From positions 304,545 to 368,544 of the forward strand of contig DS990599.1 of NCBI GenBank assembly GCA_000155715.1: DNA of 64,000 nt, read 5' to 3'. A model generated the notes under the pieces. That model did not search any database. It had not been told where the DNA came from and saw nothing but the letters and a program-made list of their open reading frames with translations. This document shows, piece by piece, positions 1 to 8,397 of this stretch. The stretch is from a gamma proteobacterium HTCC5015. GTDB lineage: Bacteria; Pseudomonadota; Gammaproteobacteria; HTCC5015. The translations under genes were made by a program, and so were the position numbers. How positions within the stretch are numbered: the first letter of the stretch is position 1; every line of letters starts with the position of its first letter.

Positions 1-1070
1 TAGAGTTGGCGCGGGGTTACTTTTTGCTTGAAGAGTACGCCCGCTCGCGCGCCGAGTTTGAACGCGTGCAAAAGAGCAACCCGCCCGCTGGCGTGCAATC
101 CAAAATTACGCAATACCTCAATGCGATTCGCGTGCGAGAGGGGCGCTATAAAAGCACCGCTACGGCGCGTTTCTTCTTGGGTTTTGGCAGCGACGACAAC
201 GCGAACCAAAGTGTGGACGACAGTACAGTCGCTATCACCAATGGGCTATTTAGCGGTCTGAACTTGGCGCTGCCGCAAAGCAGCCAAGCGCAAGAGTCGA
301 GTTTTGCCGATATGGGTTTCAATTTGAATATGAATTTCCCATTGACAACCCGCTGGTCGGCGTTTGCTCAAAGCGGTTTGAACACCACGCAGTACAGCGA
401 TGATCCGGCGAGTGATTACAGCAACACCAACATGAGCTTGGCCGTGGGAGCCAAGCAACGCTTCGGCAAAAATCAGCTGACTTACTCTTTAAGCAATCAA
501 GCCTACTTGTTGCAAGAGGATCACTTGAGAAATTTGGGTGTTTTCTCTGTGAACTACGAGCGAGAGGTCTCAACGCGCCAGCGTTTCCGTGTTTACGGCT
601 TGCTCACCAAAACCGACTATGCCGACCCCGCCGCTTCAGCGCTAGAGAGCGATCAGACGATTCTCGGCGGTAGTTACTCGCAGCAATATCGGGTGAAATT
701 TGCACCGCTTTGGACGGTGGGTGTGAACTACGGAACGGAGTCTGCCCAAGAGGACAATAATCTCACCGCTCAAAGCCGTTTTGACCGCGATTTTTACGGC
801 TTGAGCACCTCCGTTTTTCTTAACTTCAACGCTCGAAACGGCTTGCTGGCAGGATTGAGCTGGCAGGATAGCAGTTATGATACGGCGGACCCGCTCTTTG
901 GCGTTACCCAAGACAGCACCATGACACAGCTACGTTTAGATTATAACTATTTAATTAGCCGAGGCTGGAAGTTTACGGGCTACGTGACTCAAACCGGTAA
1001 TAGCTCGGATCATCCGTTGCGAGATTACGATCGGGCCGTATACGGCGTTCGCCTGACCTACGAGCACTAA
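1..1070 (+). CDS. TPR/outer-membrane beta-barrel protein (5' end outside window)
   Basis: The frame is open to the left edge, so only the C-terminal part (about 355 residues) is seen; the TTG at 6 is probably not the true start. The first 40 residues look like the last helices of a tetratricopeptide repeat (YFLLEEYARSRAEFERV). The rest alternates polar and aromatic residues in about a dozen amphipathic strands and ends in a beta-signal-like LTYEH, as outer-membrane barrels do. The TPR-plus-barrel layout resembles surface lipoprotein assembly modifier (Slam/DUF560) proteins, but membership is inferred, not shown. It lies 71 bp upstream of a secreted FecR-domain protein in the same direction, so the two may form a transporter/cargo or sensor pair. 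Confidence 0.7.
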   Translation, partial: ELARGYFLLEEYARSRAEFERVQKSNPPAGVQSKITQYLNAIRVREGRYKSTATARFFLGFGSDDNANQSVDDSTVAITNGLFSGLNLALPQSSQAQESSFADMGFNLNMNFPLTTRWSAFAQSGLNTTQYSDDPASDYSNTNMSLAVGAKQRFGKNQLTYSLSNQAYLLQEDHLRNLGVFSVNYEREVSTRQRFRVYGLLTKTDYADPAASALESDQTILGGSYSQQYRVKFAPLWTVGVNYGTESAQEDNNLTAQSRFDRDFYGLSTSVFLNFNARNGLLAGLSWQDSSYDTADPLFGVTQDSTMTQLRLDYNYLISRGWKFTGYVTQTGNSSDHPLRDYDRAVYGVRLTYEH

Positions 1071-1141
1071 TTTGTGAGTTGAACCACAAAAATACACAAC
1101 ATCGGCGCCTATACTGATTAAGGTGCCAAGAGGGAAATCAC

Positions 1142-3109
1142 ATGAAGACAATCAATTTAGCATCAGCCGGTCTTATCTTCTTAGTGGCCATGCCGTTGCA
1201 GGCCGCCCTGACGCAAGATGGCGTGTGGACCGTGGAGGAGGGCGACACGATCGAAGGCGTTTTGCAAAAAGCCTTTCCTCACCAAACACTGCGTCAACAG
1301 CGCGTTCAGCGGCTCGCTCAGCGGCTAAGCCCCAATGCCTTTGACGAGCAAGGCCAGTTAGTAGTGGGGCAGAGTTTGAGACTCCCCGGCGCTCGCATGC
1401 CAGAGGCGGCGCCCGCTCAAGACGCGGCGGACGAGAGCAATAAAGTTGGTCGAGTAATTGTGTCGACCGGTAAGAGTACCGCCGTTAGTGAAAATGGTAG
1501 TGAACGCGAGTTGAAACGTGGCGATGTTGTTTATAAAGGCGATACTCTAAAGACGGAAAAATCCCGCGCGCAAGTGCGCTTCTCCGATGGTTCGTTGTTG
1601 GCACTGCGCCCTGACACGCAGTTTAAAGTGGAAGAATACAACTATCAGGGTGAGCAAAATGGTGAAGAGCGCGGCTTTTTTAGTTTGATTAAAGGCGGCT
1701 TCCGCACGATTTCGGGCGCCATTGGTCAATTCAATAAGCAAAATTATCGCGTGAAAACGGCGGTCGCCACCATTGGTATCCGTGGTACGCACTACGGTTT
1801 AACGATCTGCCAAGGTGAGTGCAATGGTGAGAATGGCCTCTTTGGCGGTGTCGTCGACGGTGAAATCGTGGTTAAAAATGATCAGGGCGAGTTCACTTTT
1901 GGTAACGATGAATACTTCCATGTTCCCGGCGAAGGTGGCAAACCCAAAGGCTTGATTGCGCCGCCAGGCTTTGTGTTTGGTGACGACTCTGAACAAGAGG
2001 ACGAGGAGTCGAGCGAAGGCCAAGATCAACAAGAGCAACAGACTGCAGCAGGGGAAGAGGATGGCTCTTCAGATGAGGAGTCCTCGGGCGGTGGTTTTGC
2101 CGACCCCTCGGCGCAAGACCTCGCGAATGATAATAGCCTGAACTTTTTTGACACAGACAACGAGTTCAGTACGGCTCGCCAAGATCAGGGCTTAACCAAT
2201 GATTTGAGTCAACAGACGGGTGAAGGCGAGCAAGAAGATTACTTTACACCTATCGGCGACCCACTGACCGACCAAGCCGCCCTCGTGGGCTTTATCGGTG
2301 ATGGAACTAAGATTGCCTCTGTCGGAGAAGGTGTGGCCGGCGGTTTTACAGGGTCACAAGCCTTTGTCACTGCGCGCAGTGGTGGCGGGTTCGATCTGAC
2401 CAGCATTGATTTTACGGATGAGGAGCAAACTCGATTCACCTTCTCTTCCGAAGATGGCGCGACGTTGAGCGATGCCGGATATGAGGGCCTTTTCGGCGTT
2501 AGCTGGGGGCGCTGGGACGACGCGGTGATTAAAGCGACAAATCCCGATGTAGAAGGTTTTATTGCAGAGGCGCCGATTAAAACGGGGCTGCACTTTATGG
2601 TGGTCGAAAACGCCGTGCGCGATGCGTCGGATTTAGAAAGTAAATTTTTATCTATGGGGTCGATGGTATATCTGATGCCTCAGACTGCCGGAAGCAATAT
2701 TGTGGGGACGTTGCCGACAAACCTTCAGGGTGATGTTGGTGGACTTTCAAATGGGCAGATTGGCATTTCAGATCAAGGAAATGGCTATCAAATTGATACG
2801 TTGAATATCGATGCCAGTGTTGGCAATGATTTCTACAATCTTAACTTGGCTGGCGGAACTTTTGTGGCCATTGAAAATATAGTTAACAACCCTAACCATG
2901 TTATTGATTTAGAAGGCACTTGTAGTGGTGCGGGTCAATGCGCAACCTCGGTTTTACTTGAAGGGCAGGCCAATATTCAATTTTTGATTGGCCCCAGTCA
3001 GGGATCTTATAACGTGGGTGCGGCGACGAGCTATAGCGGCCATGCGCCTAATGATCCCAATATTGGTGTTTCGGGAACGGTTTTGATGACCGATAGTGGC
3101 GGTATTTAA
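1142..3109 (+). CDS. secreted LysM-like/FecR-domain protein
   Basis: The 655-residue product starts with a signal peptide (cleavage near MPLQA-AL). Residues about 28-80 resemble a LysM/FimV-type module (VEEGDTIEGVLQKAF ... GQSLRLPG). Residues about 100-260 form a FecR domain: a DVVYKGDTLKTEKSRAQVRF turn, SLLALRPDTQFKVEEY, and the VKTAVATIGIRGTHYGL core. An acidic linker rich in E/Q/D follows (about 280-370), then a Gly/Ser/Asn-rich C-terminal region of unknown fold with few cysteines (CSGAGQC). Such free-standing FecR proteins are not classical anti-sigma FecR, since no cytoplasmic N-terminus or sigma gene is present. The start has a good ribosome binding site (AGAGGGAAATCAC-ATG). The operon ends at the terminator at 3138. 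Confidence 0.75.
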   Translation: MKTINLASAGLIFLVAMPLQAALTQDGVWTVEEGDTIEGVLQKAFPHQTLRQQRVQRLAQRLSPNAFDEQGQLVVGQSLRLPGARMPEAAPAQDAADESNKVGRVIVSTGKSTAVSENGSERELKRGDVVYKGDTLKTEKSRAQVRFSDGSLLALRPDTQFKVEEYNYQGEQNGEERGFFSLIKGGFRTISGAIGQFNKQNYRVKTAVATIGIRGTHYGLTICQGECNGENGLFGGVVDGEIVVKNDQGEFTFGNDEYFHVPGEGGKPKGLIAPPGFVFGDDSEQEDEESSEGQDQQEQQTAAGEEDGSSDEESSGGGFADPSAQDLANDNSLNFFDTDNEFSTARQDQGLTNDLSQQTGEGEQEDYFTPIGDPLTDQAALVGFIGDGTKIASVGEGVAGGFTGSQAFVTARSGGGFDLTSIDFTDEEQTRFTFSSEDGATLSDAGYEGLFGVSWGRWDDAVIKATNPDVEGFIAEAPIKTGLHFMVVENAVRDASDLESKFLSMGSMVYLMPQTAGSNIVGTLPTNLQGDVGGLSNGQIGISDQGNGYQIDTLNIDASVGNDFYNLNLAGGTFVAIENIVNNPNHVIDLEGTCSGAGQCATSVLLEGQANIQFLIGPSQGSYNVGAATSYSGHAPNDPNIGVSGTVLMTDSGGI

Positions 3110-3137
3110 ACCTCTGGTTTTTATTGGTGTAGAGTCA

Positions 3138-3167
3138 ATGGGCCGACCTAGTCGGCCCATTTTTTTA
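3138..3167 (+). terminator. Rho-independent terminator after the FecR-domain gene
   Basis: A perfect 10-bp stem (ATGGGCCGAC / GTCGGCCCAT) with a 3-nt loop is followed directly by a run of seven T. Confidence 0.9.
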
Positions 3168-3189
3168 GGTATTCCTATAAACTGTCTGC

Positions 3190-4170
3190 ATGACACAAAG
3201 CACTCCTCGCATTGCCATTACCGCGGGCGAACCCGCAGGCATTGGCCCCGACATTATTCTGGCGGCGCTACAACAGCCCTTTTGTGCCGAGTTGGTTGTG
3301 GTGGCAGACCCGCAAGTGTTGCAAGCGCGCGCCGATCAATTGGGTGTGAGTGTGCCATTCGTGGAATGGCATGCCACTCATGCGAAAGAAGCGCACGACG
3401 GCCAGCGGATTAAAGTGTGGCCTATTGCCAAGTGCCCAGAGAGCGTGTTGGCTGGTGAGCTAAACCCGCGCAATGCCGCTTATGTCGTGGAGACGCTAAC
3501 GCAGGCGGCGCGCGCCTGTTTGCAAGGAACATTCGATGCGCTGGTCACAGCGCCTGTGCACAAGGGTGTGATTAACGAAGCGGGCGTGCCTTTTTCAGGG
3601 CACACAGAGTTGTTTGGCGAACTGTCCGAGGCCCATCCCGTGATGATGCTAGCGGCGGGAGATTTTCGTGTCGCGCTGGCGACAACGCACTTGCCACTGA
3701 GCGCGGTGCCTGAGGCTGTTACTCCCGATGTACTGTGTGAAGTGTTGAGAATACTCGATCGAGATTTGCGCCAGCGCTATAACATTGCGCGGCCTCATAT
3801 TCTCGTATGCGGTTTAAACCCCCACGCGGGTGAGGGCGGGCATTTGGGCCGTGAGGAAATAGAGGTTATCGAACCGACGCTAGACAGACTTCGCACCGAA
3901 GGGCTGAATCTCGCCGGGCCGCTGCCCGCCGATACGCTATTCACGCCGAGGCATCTCGAGGGTGCCGATGCCGTGCTGGCGATGTATCACGATCAAGGTC
4001 TGCCCGTTTTAAAGTACGCGGGCTTTGGTCGCGCCGTAAACATTACGCTGGGCTTGCCGATTGTGCGCACCTCCGTCGATCACGGCACGGCACTGGATTT
4101 GGCGGGCACGGGTAGGGCGGAGCACGGTAGCCTAGTCGAGGCCATTCACCAGGCCCTCAAAATGATCTGA
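3190..4170 (+). CDS. pdxA: 4-hydroxythreonine-4-phosphate dehydrogenase
   Basis: PdxA oxidises 4-phosphohydroxy-L-threonine with NAD in pyridoxal phosphate synthesis. The 326-residue length is normal. Family landmarks are present: ITAGEPAGIGP at the N-terminus, VTAPVHKGVINEAG, GHTE, and three metal-binding histidines in TTHLPLS, LNPHAGEGG and MYHDQGL, then TSVDHGTALDLAG near the C-terminus. In many gammaproteobacteria pdxA follows surA and precedes rsmA. Here it stands alone, 18 kb from surA and separated from rsmA by cpdA and a repeat-rich gap. The gene ends convergently with cpdA. Confidence 0.95.
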   Translation: MTQSTPRIAITAGEPAGIGPDIILAALQQPFCAELVVVADPQVLQARADQLGVSVPFVEWHATHAKEAHDGQRIKVWPIAKCPESVLAGELNPRNAAYVVETLTQAARACLQGTFDALVTAPVHKGVINEAGVPFSGHTELFGELSEAHPVMMLAAGDFRVALATTHLPLSAVPEAVTPDVLCEVLRILDRDLRQRYNIARPHILVCGLNPHAGEGGHLGREEIEVIEPTLDRLRTEGLNLAGPLPADTLFTPRHLEGADAVLAMYHDQGLPVLKYAGFGRAVNITLGLPIVRTSVDHGTALDLAGTGRAEHGSLVEAIHQALKMI

Positions 4171-4179
4171 TTTTGAGGG
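4154..4179 (+). other. hairpin spanning the pdxA stop codon
   Basis: CCCTCAAAAT and ATTTTGAGGG form a perfect 10-bp stem with a 6-nt loop that contains most of the TGA stop codon. No T-run follows, so it may be a 3'-end stabiliser or a weak bidirectional end signal between pdxA and cpdA. Confidence 0.45.
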
Positions 4180-4224
4180 GCGGCTTTATGCCCTTTAGGG
4201 GGCTGTGGCTAAGACCTAAGAGAG

Positions 4225-4977
4225 TTAATCCCCCAACCAAGTCACGTCCGTATCGAATTCGCCGTTGTCGTGAAGCTCAAACCAGCGATAACCGGGGGGC
4301 TTGTCGTCGATATCGAACTCGTCCCGCTCGGGGGTGAATTGGAAGCAGGTCGAGGGAGTGCCCAGCAAACGCACGCCATGGATCGTTTGATCAAAGGCTT
4401 GGTGCACGTGACCAAAACTAATGGCTTTGACCTGATGGTGTGATTTCACAATATCTAAGAGTTCATCGCCATTTTGCAAATTGATGGCGTCCATCCAAGC
4501 GCTGTGAATAGAGCATGGAGGGTGATGAACCGCTACCAAGGAGGGTATGTTCTTACCGTGATCTAGCCATAATTTTAAGCGAGATAACTCATCTTCCGAC
4601 AAATAGCCTTCCGTTTTTCCGGCTTGTTGTGAGTTCAGCATCAATAGCCGCCATGTGCCGAGATCGGCGCTGTGCACGCACTGAGCGATTTTACGCAGCT
4701 GGTCGCGCATTTCGAGCAATTGATCGTGGTTGCCAGGCAGGGCGTAGATCGGCTTTTTGCAAAAACTCAGCAAGGCGTTTAATCGCTGGTAGCTCTCGGC
4801 GGAGCCACGGTCGCTGAGGTCGCCACTTAACAGCAACGCGTGAAAGTGTCGATCGCGCTTTTTAATTTGCTCTAACAGCTTTCTCAGTAATTCGTGTGTG
4901 TCATAGCCGCGCAACTGAGTGTCGGCATCGGCGGTGATATGGCAGTCGCTGAGTTGCAGTAATCGCTGTGTGCTCAT
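4225..4977 (-). CDS. cpdA: 3',5'-cyclic-AMP phosphodiesterase CpdA
   Basis: This 250-residue calcineurin-like metallophosphoesterase has the full set of metal ligands: D11 and H13 in LSDCH, D53 in SGDLSD, N83/H84 in GNHD, a histidine in VAVHHPPC and the GHVH near residue 194. Length, composition and the LLQLSDCH opening match CpdA, which hydrolyses cAMP. A class III adenylate cyclase lies 15 kb away in this window, so cAMP signalling is active in this organism. In enterobacteria cpdA is near nudF and parE; that context is not seen here. A substrate other than cAMP cannot be excluded from sequence alone. Confidence 0.85.
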   Translation of the reverse strand: MSTQRLLQLSDCHITADADTQLRGYDTHELLRKLLEQIKKRDRHFHALLLSGDLSDRGSAESYQRLNALLSFCKKPIYALPGNHDQLLEMRDQLRKIAQCVHSADLGTWRLLMLNSQQAGKTEGYLSEDELSRLKLWLDHGKNIPSLVAVHHPPCSIHSAWMDAINLQNGDELLDIVKSHHQVKAISFGHVHQAFDQTIHGVRLLGTPSTCFQFTPERDEFDIDDKPPGYRWFELHDNGEFDTDVTWLGD

Positions 4978-5090
4978 GTCATTTCAGTCGGTTTGAACGA
5001 ATTTACATTGTAAACGCCCGAGAGGGTTTGAAGCATTAGCCGCAGAGCGTTTTGTGTGAGCCCTGTTGCTCGATACTGCGATAGCCCCTC

Positions 5091-5169
5091 CGTCATTGCG
5101 AACGCAGCGAAGCAATCTACTCGCCGGACTCGCTAACAGATTGCGTCGGTTGCGCTTCCTTGCAATGAG
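5091..5169. repeat. inverted pair of the CGTCATTGCGA unit
   Basis: The unit at 5091-5118 and its imperfect reverse complement at 5136-5169 can fold into a long stem with a short loop, like a small MITE or an intergenic palindromic repeat. Related direct copies at 5404 and 5446 suggest serial insertion or duplication. Confidence 0.6.
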
Positions 5170-5181
5170 GATGCACTGTCA

Positions 5182-5209
5182 CTGTCGGCCCGAGGGCGGG
5201 CCTCCCACA
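5182..5209. repeat. REP-like palindrome
   Basis: The segment CTGTCGGCCCGAGGGCGGGC followed by CTCCCACA is an imperfect GC-rich palindrome. On the minus strand it begins TGTGGGAG, the type of head seen in Pseudomonas-type REP elements. The assignment rests on resemblance only. Confidence 0.4.
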
Positions 5210-5571
5210 GGTGAGTTATATGGCCATTGCCCAGAGGAACCTCCACAAGCTGCCCCCCCTACCGTCACTTCGGCACCCCACTGTCGCTCCCGCGCAGGCG
5301 GGAGTTCAGCGGCTTTCTGAATAAACCCACACAGAAGCCACCGTACCCTGAAGGGCACAAAAGAACACATCGATCACAGAGGTTTAAAGGTGATGTAAGA
5401 ACGCGTCATTGCGAGGGGCGGAAGCCAACGTATTTGTACCATTGTCGTCAATTGCGAGCGCAGCGACGCAATCTGTTGGCATGTTCGATGGGCAGGTTGC
5501 CTTGCCTACAGGGATGCAGGTAAGGGGTGTGAGCGGGAGCTTCGCTTACGGTTCGCAATATGACGGGGTCG

Positions 5572-6357
5572 TTAATGATGACGAGTGAGTGCTTTAACCA
5601 AGCGAACGAAGTCTTCGACGCATAGGCGTTCGGGGCGCAGCGATGGGTCGATACCACAGGCTTCAATAGCCTCGCTGCTGAGCAGGCCTTTGAGATTGTT
5701 GCGCAAAGTTTTGCGGCGCTGATGAAACGCCGTGCGCAGCAAATCTTCTAGGGGGCCCTGAAGTGCTTTGGGGCAAAGTGGCTCATCCAGTGGTTCGAGA
5801 CGCACTATGGCGGAGTCGACTTTGGGGGCCGGTGTGAAACAGCCCGGAGGCACGGTAAATAGGTAGCGCACGCGACACTGCGCCTGAACGGCCACGGACA
5901 AGCGGCCGTAGTCGCCTGTGCCCGGTGATGCGGCAAGTCGCTCGACCACTTCCTTTTGCAGCATAAAATGCATGTCTTGAATGCACTCGGCGTTATGGAG
6001 CAGGTGGAAAATCAGTGGCGATGAGATGTTGTAGGGTAGGTTGCCAATCACGCGGAGCGGTTTATCTCGCAGCTTTCCTAGTGCGGCAAAGTCGAATTTG
6101 AGCGCGTCGCACTCGTGAATGGTCAGGCGTTCGGCGTGGTCTAGCGTCTGCAATTTGGGAATTAAGTCTCGATCGAGCTCGACGGCATCCATGTGCTCGA
6201 CGCGCTCTAACGCGGGAGCTGTCAAGGCGCCTAGGCCGGGGCCAATTTCCACGAGGGCGTCATGTTCGGCTGGCTGAATGGCGGAGACGATTTTGCCAAT
6301 GATGTTGGCGTCGTGAAGAAAGTTTTGACCAAAACGTTTACGGGCGCGGTGCTGCAT
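5572..6357 (-). CDS. rsmA: 16S rRNA (adenine(1518)-N6/adenine(1519)-N6)-dimethyltransferase
   Basis: RsmA (KsgA) dimethylates two adjacent adenines near the 3' end of 16S rRNA during small-subunit assembly. The 261-residue protein has the N-terminal RKRFGQNFL, the SAM-binding VEIGPGLGALT, an acidic VELDRDL after strand 2, the catalytic NLPYNISSP motif and the C-terminal FHQRRKTLRNNLKG. It is usually downstream of pdxA, but here a repeat-rich region lies after it and cpdA beyond. The neighbour upstream is zur, about 110 bp away in the same direction. Confidence 0.97.
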   Translation of the reverse strand: MQHRARKRFGQNFLHDANIIGKIVSAIQPAEHDALVEIGPGLGALTAPALERVEHMDAVELDRDLIPKLQTLDHAERLTIHECDALKFDFAALGKLRDKPLRVIGNLPYNISSPLIFHLLHNAECIQDMHFMLQKEVVERLAASPGTGDYGRLSVAVQAQCRVRYLFTVPPGCFTPAPKVDSAIVRLEPLDEPLCPKALQGPLEDLLRTAFHQRRKTLRNNLKGLLSSEAIEACGIDPSLRPERLCVEDFVRLVKALTRHH

Positions 6358-6470
6358 GAGGAAATTCCGTGTGGCTGAGCGCGCATTGTAACTTAGCTTG
6401 AAGGCAAAGCGTGTTTCGCGCCTAGGCGCCGCAAGACGGGCAGCGGTGAATCCGCATTATTCGCGATGGC

Positions 6471-6914
6471 TCAGCGGCACTTCGCGCATAAGCCCGTTAT
6501 TTCCAAGTGGCTCTCGCCAATTTTAAATTGTCTTTTCTGGGCGGCGCTGTGAATGGCGCTAGTAACGGTGCTGGCTTCGAGCTCGCTGACGGCACCACAA
6601 TCGCTGCACAATAAAAACAAGCCATCGTGGCGGTGGCCAGGGTGGTCGCAAATAATGTAGGTGTTGTAACTGGCAATGCGGTGGACGAGACCGTGTTCGA
6701 GCAAGAAGTCCAGTGCTCGGTAGACGGTGGGCGGCGCCGCTTTGCGCTGAGCTTGGGCATCGTCCTCCTTGAGGAGGTCGAGCAGGGCATAAGCGCCTAG
6801 TGGTTTATCGGTGGAGGCGATCAGCTCGAGTACGCGTCGCCGCAGCGGAGTAAAGCGCGCACCGCGTTGGCGGCAAAGATCGTCGGCTCGTTTAAGATAG
6901 GCTTCCACATTCAT
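6471..6914 (-). CDS. zur: Fur-family zinc uptake regulator Zur
   Basis: This is a Fur-family repressor of about 147 residues. A winged helix (RFTPLRRRVLELI ... APPTVYRALDFLLEHGLV) is followed by a dimer domain with the metal ligands CDHPGHRHDG and two structural zinc pairs, CSDC and CAKC. The CSDCG ... CAKC pattern and TVYRALDFL fit Zur better than Fur, so it likely represses zinc uptake genes when zinc is ample; no znuABC is in the window. The start is taken at MNVEAYLK; an ATG four codons upstream (6924-6926) is also possible, and neither has a strong ribosome binding site. Confidence 0.85.
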   Translation of the reverse strand: MNVEAYLKRADDLCRQRGARFTPLRRRVLELIASTDKPLGAYALLDLLKEDDAQAQRKAAPPTVYRALDFLLEHGLVHRIASYNTYIICDHPGHRHDGLFLLCSDCGAVSELEASTVTSAIHSAAQKRQFKIGESHLEITGLCAKCR

Positions 6915-6999
6915 GGGCAAAACCATACCATAGGCGCGCCAGCATCGCCCCTTGATTGGGTTTCTGTTGCTTTCTCGTCACTTCAAATGGATTAAAGCC

Positions 7000-7434
7000 A
7001 TGTTTTCACTACACCCCCAACTGGCAAAAGACAGCCGTGTTGTCGGCGATTTTCCTCTGTGTCGTTTGCTGTTAATCAGAGATCAACAGTACCCGTGGTT
7101 TGTGTTGGTGCCGCGCCGCGAGGGGATTCGCGAGTTGTACGAGTTGTCGTTTGAGGATCAACAGCAGTATTTCGCAGAGTCTTTGAATGTCAGCCGCGAG
7201 CTGATGCGGGTGTTTCGCGGTGAAAAACTCAATGTGGCGGCACTCGGTAATATGGTGCCGCAGCTACACATTCATCACATTATCCGCTACAGCAACGATG
7301 CCGCTTGGCCTGGCCCGGTTTGGGGGGCGGTGCCGATGCGGGATTACGACAAGGCCTCGCTAGATGCGTTGATAGAACGCGTTTCTCAATGCGATTTTGT
7401 GGATTTTCAAGCTTCGCCGACGCTCTCAGCCTGA
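7000..7434 (+). CDS. HIT-family protein
   Basis: The 144-residue product has the histidine triad HIHHI (reading QLHIHHIIRY) near residue 85, the nucleotide-binding signature of HIT hydrolases or transferases, and the usual N-terminal region (LLLIRDQQYPWFVLVPR). Its substrate is unknown; the gammaproteobacterial subgroup often annotated as HIT domain-containing is similar in size. The start is set at MFSLHPQL. An in-frame TTG at 6952 would add 16 hydrophobic/basic residues not typical of the family. The gene is divergent from zur. Confidence 0.88.
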   Translation: MFSLHPQLAKDSRVVGDFPLCRLLLIRDQQYPWFVLVPRREGIRELYELSFEDQQQYFAESLNVSRELMRVFRGEKLNVAALGNMVPQLHIHHIIRYSNDAAWPGPVWGAVPMRDYDKASLDALIERVSQCDFVDFQASPTLSA

Positions 7435-7570
7435 GGCGGGTCGCTTGCAGAAGGCTCGGCCGTTCGCCGTCGCCGATTGTTGAGTATTGGCATGTCCATC
7501 CAAAGGCGCGCTTTATAGAGAGTGGTACACTCTGACGCCTTCGATTTGTTAAGACGGTACGCCCAGCACT

Positions 7571-8101
7571 ATGTTGTATGAACTGCTAAAGACGATTGCC
7601 CTGAGTGGTCGCCCCGCCAACTATCAGCCCCTTGATGTCGTGCGCAAGCGTTACAAAGTGGGGTTGCGGCATATTGATTTTAATTTGCACATCAATAACG
7701 CGGTGTACCTGAATTTTTTGGAGAAGGCGCGCTGGGATCACGGGCGTCAAACCGGACTGTCGGGGCCGATGGTCAAAGGGCGCATCAATTTTATCGTGGC
7801 GGGCATCGATATTGGTTACATTCGGGAACTGCGCTTGGGGACTCATTTCGACGTCTTGACGCGGATCGCGGGCTGGGATGAAAAATACGTTTACATCGAT
7901 CAGCGCTGTGTGGTGGGCGAGAAGTTGCACGCCACGGTTTTGATCAAAGCCGCCTATATTCAAAACGGCAAGGTGCTCAAACCGCAAAAGCTGTTTGATC
8001 AAATGCCGCAAGCGCCAAAGTCACCCGCTTTGCCGCAGCCTTTTGAAGAGTGGCGCACACTCTCGCAATCGAAGCGCCACTACAACGAAACCCAGCCGTA
8101 G
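7571..8101 (+). CDS. 4HBT-type hot-dog acyl-CoA thioesterase
   Basis: The 176-residue product shows a hot-dog fold pattern: a YKVGLRHIDFNLHINNAVYLNFLEKARW segment whose D-x-N-x-H-x-N core is typical of 4-hydroxybenzoyl-CoA/long-chain acyl-CoA thioesterases (THEM6-like subgroup), followed by a hydrophobic beta sheet (DVLTRIAGWDEKYVYIDQR). It probably hydrolyses acyl-CoA thioesters, but the substrate is not known. It stands alone upstream of the suc operon, with about 300 bp between them. Confidence 0.75.
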   Translation: MLYELLKTIALSGRPANYQPLDVVRKRYKVGLRHIDFNLHINNAVYLNFLEKARWDHGRQTGLSGPMVKGRINFIVAGIDIGYIRELRLGTHFDVLTRIAGWDEKYVYIDQRCVVGEKLHATVLIKAAYIQNGKVLKPQKLFDQMPQAPKSPALPQPFEEWRTLSQSKRHYNETQP

Positions 8102-8242
8102 ATCGAACGGCTGTACTTCCCCTCTCGGGTTTCACTGTCTGTTCACACAAATCTGGCATAAGGCTTGCTGAGACTCTGTTCGTGCCACGCAATGGGGCGT
8201 GAGCGTGCGGTCGTGCATCGTTTTCATTGATGCATTGAATGG

Positions 8243-8268
8243 TATTTTGGTGCAGATGCACCAAAATA
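8243..8268. promoter_or_regulatory. perfect 12-2-12 dyad upstream of sucA
   Basis: TATTTTGGTGCA and TGCACCAAAATA are exact inverse complements separated by GA. No T-run follows, so it does not look like a terminator. It lies 130-155 bp before the sucA start and may be the operator of a dimeric regulator of the suc operon or a transcript hairpin. Confidence 0.5.
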
Positions 8269-8397
8269 GAGAAACCAAGAGTTGAAGCACGGTTCACTGG
8301 CCTTTACAGGTTAGCCCTTGAAGCGCATTATTGAACCACTTTAATGCGACTTAACAACGCGTGTTTCGGCCACAAGCCACTGGAAACCAAACTAAGA

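Larger units (their letters stand above)
4978..5571. repeat. repeat-rich intergenic mosaic
   Basis: This 594-bp gap between cpdA and rsmA holds no convincing gene. It has several copies of a dispersed palindromic unit: CGTCATTGCGAACGCAGCGA at 5091 continuing to 5118, an inverted partner at 5136-5169 (AGATTGCGTCGG ... GCAATGAGG), a partial copy at 5404-5430, a further copy at 5446-5474, and an inverted fragment near 5550-5565. Between them are a REP-like palindrome (5182-5209) and a perfect 7-bp stem CTCCCGC/GCGGGAG (5287-5304). Short frames here translate to low-complexity Arg/Pro/Cys-rich peptides, as palindromic repeats do. Confidence 0.7.

Noticed and set aside
5091-5474. CRISPR array
   Set aside because: The units are palindromic, unevenly spaced and in both orientations, with no regular spacers or cas genes.
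5066-5523. short frames in the repeat-rich gap
   Set aside because: They translate palindromic repeats into Arg/Pro/Cys-rich peptides and have no ribosome binding sites.
8244-8267. NtrC-type site at the sucA dyad
   Set aside because: The half-sites are in the opposite orientation to the NtrC consensus, and no sigma-54 -24/-12 element is visible.
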